From Micromonospora citrea (GTDB lineage Bacteria; Actinomycetota; Actinomycetes; Mycobacteriales; Micromonosporaceae): a stretch of 64,000 nucleotides of DNA. Below the pieces are notes generated by a model. The model had not been told where the DNA came from and did not search any database. It saw only the letters and a program-made list of their open reading frames with translations. Positions 49,711-56,678 of the stretch are shown here, piece by piece. The stretch spans positions 4,124,501-4,188,500 of the forward strand of contig NZ_FMHZ01000002.1 in assembly GCF_900090315.1 (NCBI RefSeq), read 5' to 3'. The translations under genes were made by a program, and so were the position numbers. Each line of letters opens with the position of its first letter. Position 1 is the first letter of the stretch.

Positions 49711-49802
49711 CCGCGCGTCCCGGCGCGGGGAACAGTCGCGGTGCGGCGGGTGTTGTGCCAGCGTCGGTAGAAGTGGCGGCGCGACACGAGGGGGTGGGTC
49801 GA

Positions 49803-50171
49803 ATGGATCTTCTGGCCGAGTACCGGCGGGCGACCATGTTCTTCGAGGCCGGTGACCCGACCGGAGCGGCCCGGCTGCTCGAACCGATCGTCGAGGCCGA
49901 GCCCGGCAACGCCTCCGTGCGGCAGTTGCTGGCCCGGGCGTACTTCCAGTCGGCCCAGCTCAACCGGGCCGAGGAGCAGCTTCGGGAGCTCGTCGACCGG
50001 GACCCCAGCGACCACTACGCCCACCACGTGCTGGGCCGGACGCTGGAGCGGCTCAACCGGCACGTCGACGCGCTGCGGCACCTGCGCATCGCGGCGGCGA
50101 TGCACAGCGCCAACGACGACTACCGCACCGCCCTGGACCGGGTGCAGAGCCGGGTCGCGGGCGGGCGCTGA
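49803..50171 (+). CDS. Tetratricopeptide repeat protein
   Basis: A 122-residue protein that is almost wholly TPR: AEYRRATMFFEAGDPTGAA, VRQLLARAYFQSAQLNRAE, AHHVLGRTLERLNRHVDAL are three helix-turn-helix units, with a short capping helix. It should be a protein-protein adaptor with unknown partner. ATG 49803 has GAGGGGGTG at a good distance. A stem-loop follows at 50180-50204. Confidence 0.85.
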   Translation: MDLLAEYRRATMFFEAGDPTGAARLLEPIVEAEPGNASVRQLLARAYFQSAQLNRAEEQLRELVDRDPSDHYAHHVLGRTLERLNRHVDALRHLRIAAAMHSANDDYRTALDRVQSRVAGGR

Positions 50172-50179
50172 GAGGGGAC

Positions 50180-50204
50180 GGCGCGGCTCCGTCGGAGCCG
50201 CGCC
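50180..50204. terminator. Terminator hairpin after the TPR gene
   Basis: Perfect 11-bp arms (50180-50190 and 50194-50204) with a 3-nt loop, 9 bp past the TPR stop and just before the TACCAT promoter box of the smr leader. Confidence 0.8.
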
Positions 50205-50207
50205 GCC

Positions 50208-50213
50208 TACCAT
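50208..50213 (+). promoter_or_regulatory. Leaderless-type -10 box before the smr leader peptide
   Basis: TACCAT, 7 nt before the ATG at 50221, with no Shine-Dalgarno. Confidence 0.5.
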
Positions 50214-50220
50214 CGGCGTC

Positions 50221-50253
50221 ATGGGACGGGACCGGACGGCGGGTGTGCGATGA
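50221..50253 (+). CDS. Ten-residue leader peptide coupled to the Smr gene
   Basis: ATG at 50221 opens a 10-codon frame (MGRDRTAGVR) whose TGA at 50251-50253 overlaps the ATG of the Smr gene (50250-50252). The -10 box 7 nt upstream suggests a leaderless mRNA starting at this ATG. The main gene has only a weak Shine-Dalgarno, so ribosomes finishing the leader may re-initiate on smr. Three of ten codons are Arg. Could be chance, but the ATGA join and promoter spacing fit together. Confidence 0.5.
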   Translation: MGRDRTAGVR

Positions 50254-50504
50254 AGCTGAAGCTGGACCTGCACGACATCTTCAACAAGGGCCACGACATC
50301 GACCGGGCCCTGCGCGGGGTCATGGACGAGGCGGTGGCGAAGAAGGCCACCCTGGTCGAGATCATCCCCGGCAAGGGCTCCGGCCAGCTCAAGAAGCGGG
50401 TGCTGCGCTTCCTCGACCAGAAGGACGTCAAGCAGCTCTACCACCGCGTCGAGAAGGACTCGAAGAACTTCGGCCGCCTCTTCGTGCACTTCCGCTGGAA
50501 GTAA
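50250..50504 (+). CDS. Smr (MutS C-terminal-like) domain protein
   Basis: An 84-residue stand-alone Smr domain. KLDLHDIF near the start provides the LDxH motif, and IIPGKGSGQLKKRVLRFL is the GxGxG loop. Stand-alone Smr proteins have nicking-endonuclease activity on branched DNA or RNA; substrate here is unknown. Translation is probably coupled to the 10-codon leader. Just downstream the GC content falls. Confidence 0.87.
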   Translation: MKLKLDLHDIFNKGHDIDRALRGVMDEAVAKKATLVEIIPGKGSGQLKKRVLRFLDQKDVKQLYHRVEKDSKNFGRLFVHFRWK

Positions 50505-50983
50505 GACCGGCGGCCTCCCAGCCTCCCGTGCGCTCCCTGACGCGGCTTCTGACCTTTTGAAACGTCTTCCGCAGTTTCCGGCGTCTTCCGTCGCTACTCG
50601 CGCTCGGTTGTGCCGGATCGGTGCCTGGACCTGAGCCCGGGGATTGCCAGCGAGGCGGTCGCTGGTGCCCGGTATGCAGGCAGGCTGCGGGCGACGGGCC
50701 AATCGCAAATTGACGCTTTGCTTACAAGCTCTGTGCGTCGCGTTCGCATGTGTTCGGCAACGGCTGCGCCCTCGGAGCCGTCACCCAGTTAGTCACGCAC
50801 TCACTCGGCAGCCGCACCACCTGATTCTCCGACTAGACGCTGTGCTGCGGTAGTAGGAAGTCCGCCGTTCCGGCATGCCACCTGTGATCATTTTGTCCGA
50901 TCCAGGACAGCAGTGTGGCAAGGGGTGCGGCGAGACGATATGGTGCCGCCACTGCCATTTCTGGCTAGCGCAAGGGAGGATGT
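50505..50983. other. Lower-GC intergenic region
   Basis: About 480 bp with visibly lower GC than the surroundings and no convincing gene. Short frames are broken or lack codon bias. I could not identify a promoter for the small ORF that follows. Confidence 0.5.
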
Positions 50984-51112
50984 GTGATCCAACCTCAGCA
51001 GGCATGGCCGGGCGGCCCGCATCCCGGCCAGATTGCTGCCATGCAAGCACAAGCCGCTGGCATGCGACAACGTAAGGCGGTCCTACGTCATCTACTGCTT
51101 CTGCGTCGATGA
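50984..51112 (+). CDS. Small ORF of 42 residues coupled to a DUF4177-like gene
   Basis: GTG 50984 follows GGGAGGA by a short gap and opens a 42-codon frame that ends TGA at 51110-51112, overlapping the next gene's ATG by 4 nt. The peptide starts VIQPQQAWPGGPHPGQ and ends with the basic stretch RQRKAVLRHLLLLRR. The ribosome-binding site plus ATGA junction suggest a real translationally coupled pair. No family is recognised. Confidence 0.55.
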   Translation: MIQPQQAWPGGPHPGQIAAMQAQAAGMRQRKAVLRHLLLLRR

Positions 51113-51408
51113 ACCCACGTTGGGAATACCTGGTCGTTATTTATGAGACATCGACCCAGCGAGGCTCGATGGGCCAGCAGACATGGAAGCACGTCTACCA
51201 TGTCTTCCACCCAGAGCCAAATAGGACGGGAATTCGCTCGGCCGATTCAGTAACATGGGCGGGCCTGCTTAACGAGTTCGGATCCCAGGGCTGGGAGCTA
51301 ATTTCGGAATCCACCGTAGACACTACTGTCGTCGGCCAAAAGGATGGTTGGCTGGAAGTTGGCGTGCCAGTGAGGGTCAGGTTCACTTTCAAACGCCGGG
51401 TCGAATAG
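51109..51408 (+). CDS. DUF4177-like protein in a low-GC patch
   Basis: A 99-residue protein. NPRWEYLVVIYETS at the start and LLNEFGSQGWELISESTVD in the middle match the DUF4177 pattern, with a closing RVRFTFKRRVE strand. Function is unknown. Codon use is clearly less GC-biased than the neighbours (for example TTT, AAT, CTA and AGC are frequent), and an IS110-like remnant lies just downstream, so recent transfer is likely. Coupled to the small ORF upstream by a 4-nt overlap. Confidence 0.72.
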   Translation: MNPRWEYLVVIYETSTQRGSMGQQTWKHVYHVFHPEPNRTGIRSADSVTWAGLLNEFGSQGWELISESTVDTTVVGQKDGWLEVGVPVRVRFTFKRRVE

Positions 51409-51433
51409 CCGACGACCACTCTCAGTGACTTGA

Positions 51434-51466
51434 GGGAAGTGGCTTCCAGTGACCGGGACACTTCCC
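51434..51466. repeat. Inverted repeat GGGAAGTG...CACTTCCC
   Basis: Perfect 8-bp arms (51434-51441 and 51459-51466) 17 nt apart, between the DUF4177-like gene and the transposase remnant; possibly a terminator or part of an element's edge. Confidence 0.5.
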
Positions 51467-51487
51467 ATCCCGATTCTCCTATGGAGG

Positions 51488-51645
51488 TCAAGGGGTGAGG
51501 GCGGCGAAGTCGGCTCGTAGGGCGGTGTAGACGTCGCGGACGATGTAGCGCTTGAGGCAGCGGATGATTCTTGCTTGCTGAGGCCGGTGATGCGTCGTTG
51601 CTGGTACGCGGTGCATGGGTCGTGGTTAGTGGTGGGCGCCTCTTG
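51488..51645 (-). pseudogene. IS110-like transposase remnant, frameshifted
   Basis: On the minus strand one frame encodes NHDPCTAYQQRRITGLSKQE (about 51624-51580), and after a one-base shift the adjacent frame gives IIRCLKRYIVRDVYTALRAD and a stop at 51488-51490. Together they match the C-terminal end of IS110-type actinobacterial transposases (xxDPxTRAYVxRRxxEGLSKxEIIRCLKR). The rest of the transposase is absent. So this is a decayed insertion fragment. The family name rests on memory of the motif. Confidence 0.7.
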
Positions 51646-51993
51646 CACAGGCTGCTATCAAGTCACGACGCCTGGCCGGTGACATGCAGATGTCGGGGCC
51701 ACCGAACCGGCCGACGAATCGGGATCAGGACAGCAACCGTCGGTCTGCCGGTGAGTCAGACCAACCCGGCGGACCCAACCCCACCATCCTTACTGTCTGC
51801 CGCCGACCCGCCGCCAGGGGAGCGGCCGCCGCCCGGCCCGCCATGTCAAGCGATTGACGCACGGACAGACGCTACCCGCACAGACTGAATCGGCTCTCGC
51901 GTCACGGATAGCCCGCCCGACGGGTCCGCTGTCCGACGGGATCCCCGCTCGACGGGCCCGCAGTCCTGCCGGGATCGCCGTTCGTCGGCGTCG
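51646..51993. other. Intergenic remainder downstream of the imine reductase-like gene
   Basis: No gene recognised. Toward its end a CGACGGG motif recurs at intervals of about 20 bp, without clear function. Confidence 0.45.
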
Positions 51994-52869
51994 TCAGCCG
52001 GGGTGCCGGATGCTCTCGACGATCCGGGCGAAGCCCTCCTTCCCGTGGCCGGCGTCGATCTGGCGCCGGATGAGGCGCTGGACCATGTCGACGACCTCCG
52101 TGCTGACGCCCTGCTCGACGCTCGCGGTCAGGATGTCGCGCAGGTCGGAGAACTCCAGGCTCTGCTGCCCCTCGACGGTGTAGTCCCCACCGTCGATGAC
52201 CTTGGCGAACTCGTGGAAGCCGCCGGTCATGGCGGTCAGCCAGGGCGCGGCCATGGCCGCGAACCTCGTCGCCGACACGCCGGCCGGGGCGACCATCGCG
52301 GCGCCGTGCATGAACCCGGCGAACATGACATACATGCCGGCGAGCAGGGCGAGGTCGTAGAGGGACGCGAGCCCGGGGTCCTCGCCGAACCAGGTGCTGT
52401 CGCCCCAGAGGTCGAGCACCGCCCGGTGCTCCTCGAAGGCGTCCGCCGACCCGCTGTAGAGGATCGACGAGCCGGGCTGGCCGATCATCTGCGGAACGGC
52501 CATGATGCCGCCGTCCAGGTAGGCGACGCCCGCCTCGGCGGCCCAGGCCGCCAGCTCGCGCGACTGCTCCGGCGACGTGGTGGTCACGTTGACCAGCGTC
52601 CGGCCGGCCAGGTCTCCGGCGAGCGGATCGAGCACCTCGTGGACCGACGCGTGATCCAGCAGGCAGGCGATCACCAGCGGGCTGGCCCGGACCGCGTCGG
52701 CCGCCGTGGCGGCGACCCGGGCCCCCTGCGCGACGAGGTCGTCCGCCCTGCCCGGCGAGCGGTTCCAGACCGTCGTCTCGTGTCCGGCGCGCACCAGGGC
52801 GGCGGCGAGGGCGCTGCCCATCGCGCCCAGCCCGAGCACGCTCACCCGTACGCCGTCGTTCGTCGTCAT
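51994..52869 (-). CDS. Imine reductase-like NAD(P)-dependent oxidoreductase
   Basis: A 291-residue beta-hydroxyacid dehydrogenase/6PGDH-fold enzyme. SVLGLGAMGSALAAAL binds the cofactor; WNRSPGRADDL after strand 2 suits NADPH. YLDGGIMAVPQMIGQPGS and SLYDLALLAGMY are typical of imine reductases, the latter with an Asp at the proton-donor position where other members have Tyr. It may reduce cyclic imines; the natural substrate is unknown. A GAGGGGGA Shine-Dalgarno precedes ATG 52869. It is divergent from an HxlR gene. Confidence 0.87.
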   Translation of the reverse strand: MTTNDGVRVSVLGLGAMGSALAAALVRAGHETTVWNRSPGRADDLVAQGARVAATAADAVRASPLVIACLLDHASVHEVLDPLAGDLAGRTLVNVTTTSPEQSRELAAWAAEAGVAYLDGGIMAVPQMIGQPGSSILYSGSADAFEEHRAVLDLWGDSTWFGEDPGLASLYDLALLAGMYVMFAGFMHGAAMVAPAGVSATRFAAMAAPWLTAMTGGFHEFAKVIDGGDYTVEGQQSLEFSDLRDILTASVEQGVSTEVVDMVQRLIRRQIDAGHGKEGFARIVESIRHPG

Positions 52870-52953
52870 CGTCGATCCCCCTCGTGATTGGTGGTACGGG
52901 AGGATCGTCGCCGGCGCGGGGTAAGGTGCGCCAGTACCGACTATTTACTCAGG

Positions 52954-52973
52954 TACTCACCTTCAGGTAAGTA
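52954..52973. promoter_or_regulatory. Inverted repeat in the imine reductase-hxlR gap
   Basis: TACTCACC (52954-52961) and GGTAAGTA (52966-52973) are inverted repeats with one mismatch, 4 nt apart; a further TACTCAGG half-site lies at 52946-52953. They are 16 bp before the hxlR start, so an HxlR operator controlling both genes is likely. Confidence 0.6.
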
Positions 52974-52988
52974 AGGCGGGGAGGGCGG

Positions 52989-53366
52989 ATGGCGACGTCG
53001 GGGCGACGCGGTCCCTACATCTGCGGCATCGACGCGGCGATGGACGTGGTCAGCGGCAAGTGGAAGTCGCTGATCCTCTGGGAGCTGCACCACCACGGGA
53101 TCCGGCGCTTCGCCGAGCTGCGGCGCGGCCTGCCGGGCGTCAGCGAGAAGATGCTGATCCAGCACCTGCGGGAGATGGAGGAGGACGGGCTGGTGCACCG
53201 CGAGGTCTACCGCGAGGTGCCGCCCAAGGTCGAATACTCCCTCACCGAGCACGGCGTCTCCCTCAACGCCGCCCTGGCGCCCCTGGGCGAGTGGGGCACC
53301 GACCGGATCCGGCGCATCGGCGCCGACCGGGTCCCGGTGGATGCGGCCGGCCCGGCCCGTCGCTAG
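52989..53366 (+). CDS. HxlR-family winged-helix regulator
   Basis: A 125-residue HxlR regulator. CGIDAAMDVVSGKWKSLIL, with the early Cys, then FAELRRGLPGVSEKMLIQHL (recognition helix) and VPPKVEYSLTEHG form the winged helix. Members often respond to aldehydes or quinones through the conserved Cys. It is divergent from the imine reductase-like gene, whose product may be the relevant detoxifying or reducing enzyme. ATG 52989 has GGGAGGG at a short distance. Confidence 0.9.
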   Translation: MATSGRRGPYICGIDAAMDVVSGKWKSLILWELHHHGIRRFAELRRGLPGVSEKMLIQHLREMEEDGLVHREVYREVPPKVEYSLTEHGVSLNAALAPLGEWGTDRIRRIGADRVPVDAAGPARR

Positions 53367-53381
53367 CCCGGCCGGCCGCCG

Positions 53382-56057
53382 TTACGAAGGCGGGGCGATT
53401 GCGGCCAGTTGGGCACGGGAGGTGACCCCCAGCTTGGGGAACGCCTTGTAGAGGTGGTAGCCGACCGTGCGTGGGCTGAGGAAGAGCTGCGCGGCGATGT
53501 CGCGGTTGGAGGCGCCGTTCGCCGCCAACAGGACGACCTGGCGTTCCTGCGGGGTGAGCACGCTGAGCGGGTCGTCGGACCTGCGCGGGGCCGCCGGCAC
53601 GTCTCCCGTCGCGCGCAACTCCGCGCGGGCGCGCTCGGCCCACAGTTCCGCACCGAGGCGGTCGAAGGTGTCCAGCGCGCCCCGCAGTTGCGCGCGGGCG
53701 TCCGCCCGCCGCCGCGCCCGTCGTAGCCACTCGCCGTACGCGAGCTGCGTCCTCGCCTGCTCGTACGGCTGGGGGCCCTGCTCGTGGAGGCGTACGGCAT
53801 CCGCGAAGTGCGCCTCGTCCTCCTCGACGAGGGCGCGGCAGCGCAGGGCGACGGCGTCCGACGACGGCTGCCGGACGTGCCGTGCCCAGGTCAGGTAGCG
53901 GTCGAGTGGCTCCTTCGCCCGCTCGGGCCGGCCGCTGCGGACGGCCGCCTCGACCTGGTCCGCGGCCGAGATGGCGCCGACGCCCGTCGGCGGGATGGCC
54001 GACAGCTGCTCAAGGGCGGCGTCCGGCCGGCCCAGGCCGAGTTCGAGCAGCCCGAGTGCCCAGCGCCCGATGGCCGCCGCGAGAACCTGTCCCTGGCGGT
54101 CGGCCCTCGCCACACTCTCTTCGGCCTTCGTCCGCCACCCCCGCGCGTCGCCCTGGTGGGCGAGCACCCACGCCAGGGAGGAGGTGAGGTGGCGTACCGC
54201 GTGCTCGTGACCCAGCTCCGTCGCCAGCCGCAGCCCGGCGCTCAGGGTCGCCCTGGCCTGGCCGTAGCGGCAGAGCAGCCCCTGGGCGAAGCCGTGGTCC
54301 CGCAGCGCGATGGCGAGCCAACCCATCATCCCGCTCCGCTGGCAGTCCGCCACGACGCCCTCGGTGATCTCCTCGTACCGGCTGACGCGGCCCAGCGGGA
54401 GGCACAGGGCGGAAGCGAAGGTCAGTCCGGGTACCGCCAGTCCGCCGAGCGCGGGTACGTCGACCGCTTCGTCCATGAGCCTGATTCCACCGCCGACGTC
54501 GCCGTGCAGCAGGCGGGCCAGCCCGAGCGCCCCGCCGACCAGCGGCGAATCGATCTCGGGGAGCGCGCGGAGGCTCGCCGCGGCCTCCTCCGCCAGCCGG
54601 CTGTCACCGGCGAACCAGGAGCAGCGGACGGCCTCCACCAGCAGCCAGGTGGCCCATTCGGTGGAGCGGGCCGCCACGCGGGGGACGCCGTCGAGGATGA
54701 TCCTGCCCGCCGCGAGCGGTGTGCCCAGCTCGAATTCGCGATGGGCGCGTACCTGGATCAGCGCGGTGATCATGTCGGGGTCGTCCGCGTCCGGCGTGGC
54801 GCTGTCGGCGAGCGCGGCGGCACGACCCATCAGGCCGGCGTCGCTCGCGGCCACCGCGGCGTTGGCCAGCTGGCTGGACCGTCGCACCGGATCGACGGTG
54901 AGTTCGGCGGCCCGCTCGTAGGCGTCCGCCACCGCGACGTGTCCGCCGCGGGTGCGTGCCCGCTCCGCCGCCTCCTCCAACTCCCGTGCCACGTCCTCGT
55001 CGGGACCGATCGCGGCGGCGGCCAGGTGCCACGCCCGCCGGTCGGCCGCGTCCGTGGCCGCCGAGCGGGTCAGGGCGTCCGCGAGGGCCCGGTGTACGGC
55101 GAGGCGGCGGGTGACCGGCGCGCTCTGGTAGGCGGCAGCCCTGATCAGGGGATGGCGGAAGCCCACACTTCTGCCTCGCACCTCGATCAGCCGCGCGCGC
55201 TCGGCCGTCTCCAGGGCGTCGAGGGAGGCGCCCGCGCCCACCAGCGTCTCCAACTCGCCGGAGCCGTCCGCCGCCGCGATGAGCAGCGCGGTCCGCGCGG
55301 CCTCGGGAAGCGCGGCGATCCGTGCCTGGAACGCCTCCTGGACCCGGTCGGCGACGGGCATCGCGCCCACCGGTGACAGCCGTCCCGCCCGCTGCTCGGC
55401 GGTTAGCGCGGCGGGCAGCTCGATGAGCGCCAGGGGGTTGCCGTCCGACTCCTCGACGAGGCGTTCCCGCACCTGTGGGGGAAGGTCGGCGGGCAGCAAC
55501 GCGGCGGCGGCGTCGTTGTCCAGCCCGCCGAGCCGGAGCTCGGGCAGCCCCGCGGCCTGAAAGCCCGCGCGGGCACCGAAGATCATGACGACGCCCTCGA
55601 CCTCCAGTCGACGGGCCGCGAACAGCAGCGCATCGACGGACGCCTGGTCGAACCACTGTGCGTCGTCGACGAGGCAGAGCAGCGCGCCGTCCCCGGCGAG
55701 TTCGGCGAGCAGGCTCAGCGTGGCCAGCCCGACCAGGAACCGGCTCTCCGGAGCGACGTCGCCCAGCCCCAGGGCGCCGTTGAGGGCGCTGGCCTGCGCG
55801 TCGGGCAGCGCGTGGATCCGCTCCAGCCCGGCGCGCAGCAGCAGGTGGAGGGCGGCGTAGGGCAGGGTGGCCTCGGACTCGACACCGACGCCGCGCAGCA
55901 CCCGCATGCCCTCTGCCGCCTCGGCGGCGTGGTCGAGGAGCGCGGATTTGCCGATCCCCGCCGGGCCCCGGACGACCAGGGCCCCGCTCCGGCCGGCCCG
56001 GGCGGCCGCGAGGAGCCGTTCGATCTCCGCCTGTTCCTCGGCTCGTCCGTGCAGCAC
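53382..56057 (-). CDS. LAL-type (large ATP-binding) LuxR-family regulator
   Basis: An 891-residue regulator. An N-terminal AAA-type ATPase has P-loop GPAGIGKS (31-38) and LLCLVDDAQWFD (Walker B). A TPR-rich middle follows. The C-terminus has HTH_LuxR with LTPQERQVVLLAANGASNRD and SPRTVGYHLYKAFPKLGV. LAL regulators switch on clusters after binding a small inducer and ATP. The adjacent divergent small membrane protein (56152-56565) may be a target; no metabolic cluster is attached. The GTG start follows TAGGTT by 6 nt, so a leaderless mRNA. Confidence 0.92.
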   Translation of the reverse strand: MLHGRAEEQAEIERLLAAARAGRSGALVVRGPAGIGKSALLDHAAEAAEGMRVLRGVGVESEATLPYAALHLLLRAGLERIHALPDAQASALNGALGLGDVAPESRFLVGLATLSLLAELAGDGALLCLVDDAQWFDQASVDALLFAARRLEVEGVVMIFGARAGFQAAGLPELRLGGLDNDAAAALLPADLPPQVRERLVEESDGNPLALIELPAALTAEQRAGRLSPVGAMPVADRVQEAFQARIAALPEAARTALLIAAADGSGELETLVGAGASLDALETAERARLIEVRGRSVGFRHPLIRAAAYQSAPVTRRLAVHRALADALTRSAATDAADRRAWHLAAAAIGPDEDVARELEEAAERARTRGGHVAVADAYERAAELTVDPVRRSSQLANAAVAASDAGLMGRAAALADSATPDADDPDMITALIQVRAHREFELGTPLAAGRIILDGVPRVAARSTEWATWLLVEAVRCSWFAGDSRLAEEAAASLRALPEIDSPLVGGALGLARLLHGDVGGGIRLMDEAVDVPALGGLAVPGLTFASALCLPLGRVSRYEEITEGVVADCQRSGMMGWLAIALRDHGFAQGLLCRYGQARATLSAGLRLATELGHEHAVRHLTSSLAWVLAHQGDARGWRTKAEESVARADRQGQVLAAAIGRWALGLLELGLGRPDAALEQLSAIPPTGVGAISAADQVEAAVRSGRPERAKEPLDRYLTWARHVRQPSSDAVALRCRALVEEDEAHFADAVRLHEQGPQPYEQARTQLAYGEWLRRARRRADARAQLRGALDTFDRLGAELWAERARAELRATGDVPAAPRRSDDPLSVLTPQERQVVLLAANGASNRDIAAQLFLSPRTVGYHLYKAFPKLGVTSRAQLAAIAPPS

Positions 56058-56063
56058 GTCAGG

Positions 56064-56069
56064 AACCTA
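56064..56069 (-). promoter_or_regulatory. Leaderless-type -10 box for the LAL regulator gene
   Basis: Minus-strand TAGGTT, 6 nt before GTG 56057, with no Shine-Dalgarno. Confidence 0.5.
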
Positions 56070-56151
56070 CCGTCACGATGACTGATTCGGCCGGGAGCGG
56101 ACCTGCCTAGCGTCGTGGTGACAGATCGTCAGCCCCACGAAGGGACATCCG

Positions 56152-56565
56152 ATGGCCACCATCGCGAGCACCGTGCAGACCGCCGCCGCCGACGCCAAGC
56201 TGCTCCGTTTCGCCCTCAAGCAGGACGCCGTGGGCTCCGGCGCCAACGGCGTCGTCTACGTCCTCGCCGCGGCGATCTTCGGCGAGATGTTCGGCCTTCC
56301 CGCCGCCTTCCTCTACCCGGTCGGTGCGTTCCTGGTCGTCTTCGCCGCGGCCCTGCTCCTCCTCGCCTCGCGCCCGACGGTCAACACGGCCGCCGTAATC
56401 GTCGTGATGGCGGTCAACATCGCCTGGGTGGCCGCGAGCGTGGAGTTGCTCGTCGCGGGCTGGTTCCCGTTGACCGGCCTCGGCACCGCGCTGGTGATCG
56501 CGCAGGCGGTCGTGGTCGCCGGCTTCACCGCACTGCAGTACGCCGGCCTCCGCAAGTCCGGTTGA
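56152..56565 (+). CDS. Small four-helix membrane protein of unknown function
   Basis: A 137-residue protein. Four hydrophobic segments are visible (NGVVYVLAAAIFGEMFG, FLYPVGAFLVVFAAALLLL, VNTAAVIVVMAVNIAWVAAS, LVIAQAVVVAGFTALQYAG). No catalytic motif; I do not recognise a family. It is divergent from the LAL regulator with a 94-bp gap, making it a plausible target. GAAGGGA precedes the ATG. A strong terminator follows. Confidence 0.75.
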   Translation: MATIASTVQTAAADAKLLRFALKQDAVGSGANGVVYVLAAAIFGEMFGLPAAFLYPVGAFLVVFAAALLLLASRPTVNTAAVIVVMAVNIAWVAASVELLVAGWFPLTGLGTALVIAQAVVVAGFTALQYAGLRKSG

Positions 56566-56636
56566 CCGATCCCGCAGGACCGGTCGACCGATCCGTCGGT
56601 CCGTCCGGCAGCGCCCGGCACCGCCGGAATCGGGAT

Positions 56637-56674
56637 CCCGCCGGTGGCCGCCCGCCTGGGCGGCCACCGGCGGG
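56637..56674. terminator. Bidirectional terminator hairpin
   Basis: Perfect 17-bp arms (56637-56653 and 56658-56674) with a 4-nt loop, between the convergent small membrane protein and M28 peptidase genes; it ends 4 bp before the peptidase stop codon. Confidence 0.9.
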
Positions 56675-56678
56675 CGCG

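Noticed and set aside
50505..50983. tRNA or integration site in the low-GC stretch
   Set aside because: No T-loop-like GTTCRA motif with an acceptor-stem partner could be found, and no integrase is present.
51571..51888. Plus-strand frame of about 100 codons in the gap after the transposase remnant
   Set aside because: Low-complexity translation without ribosome-binding site, overlapping the antisense transposase fragment.
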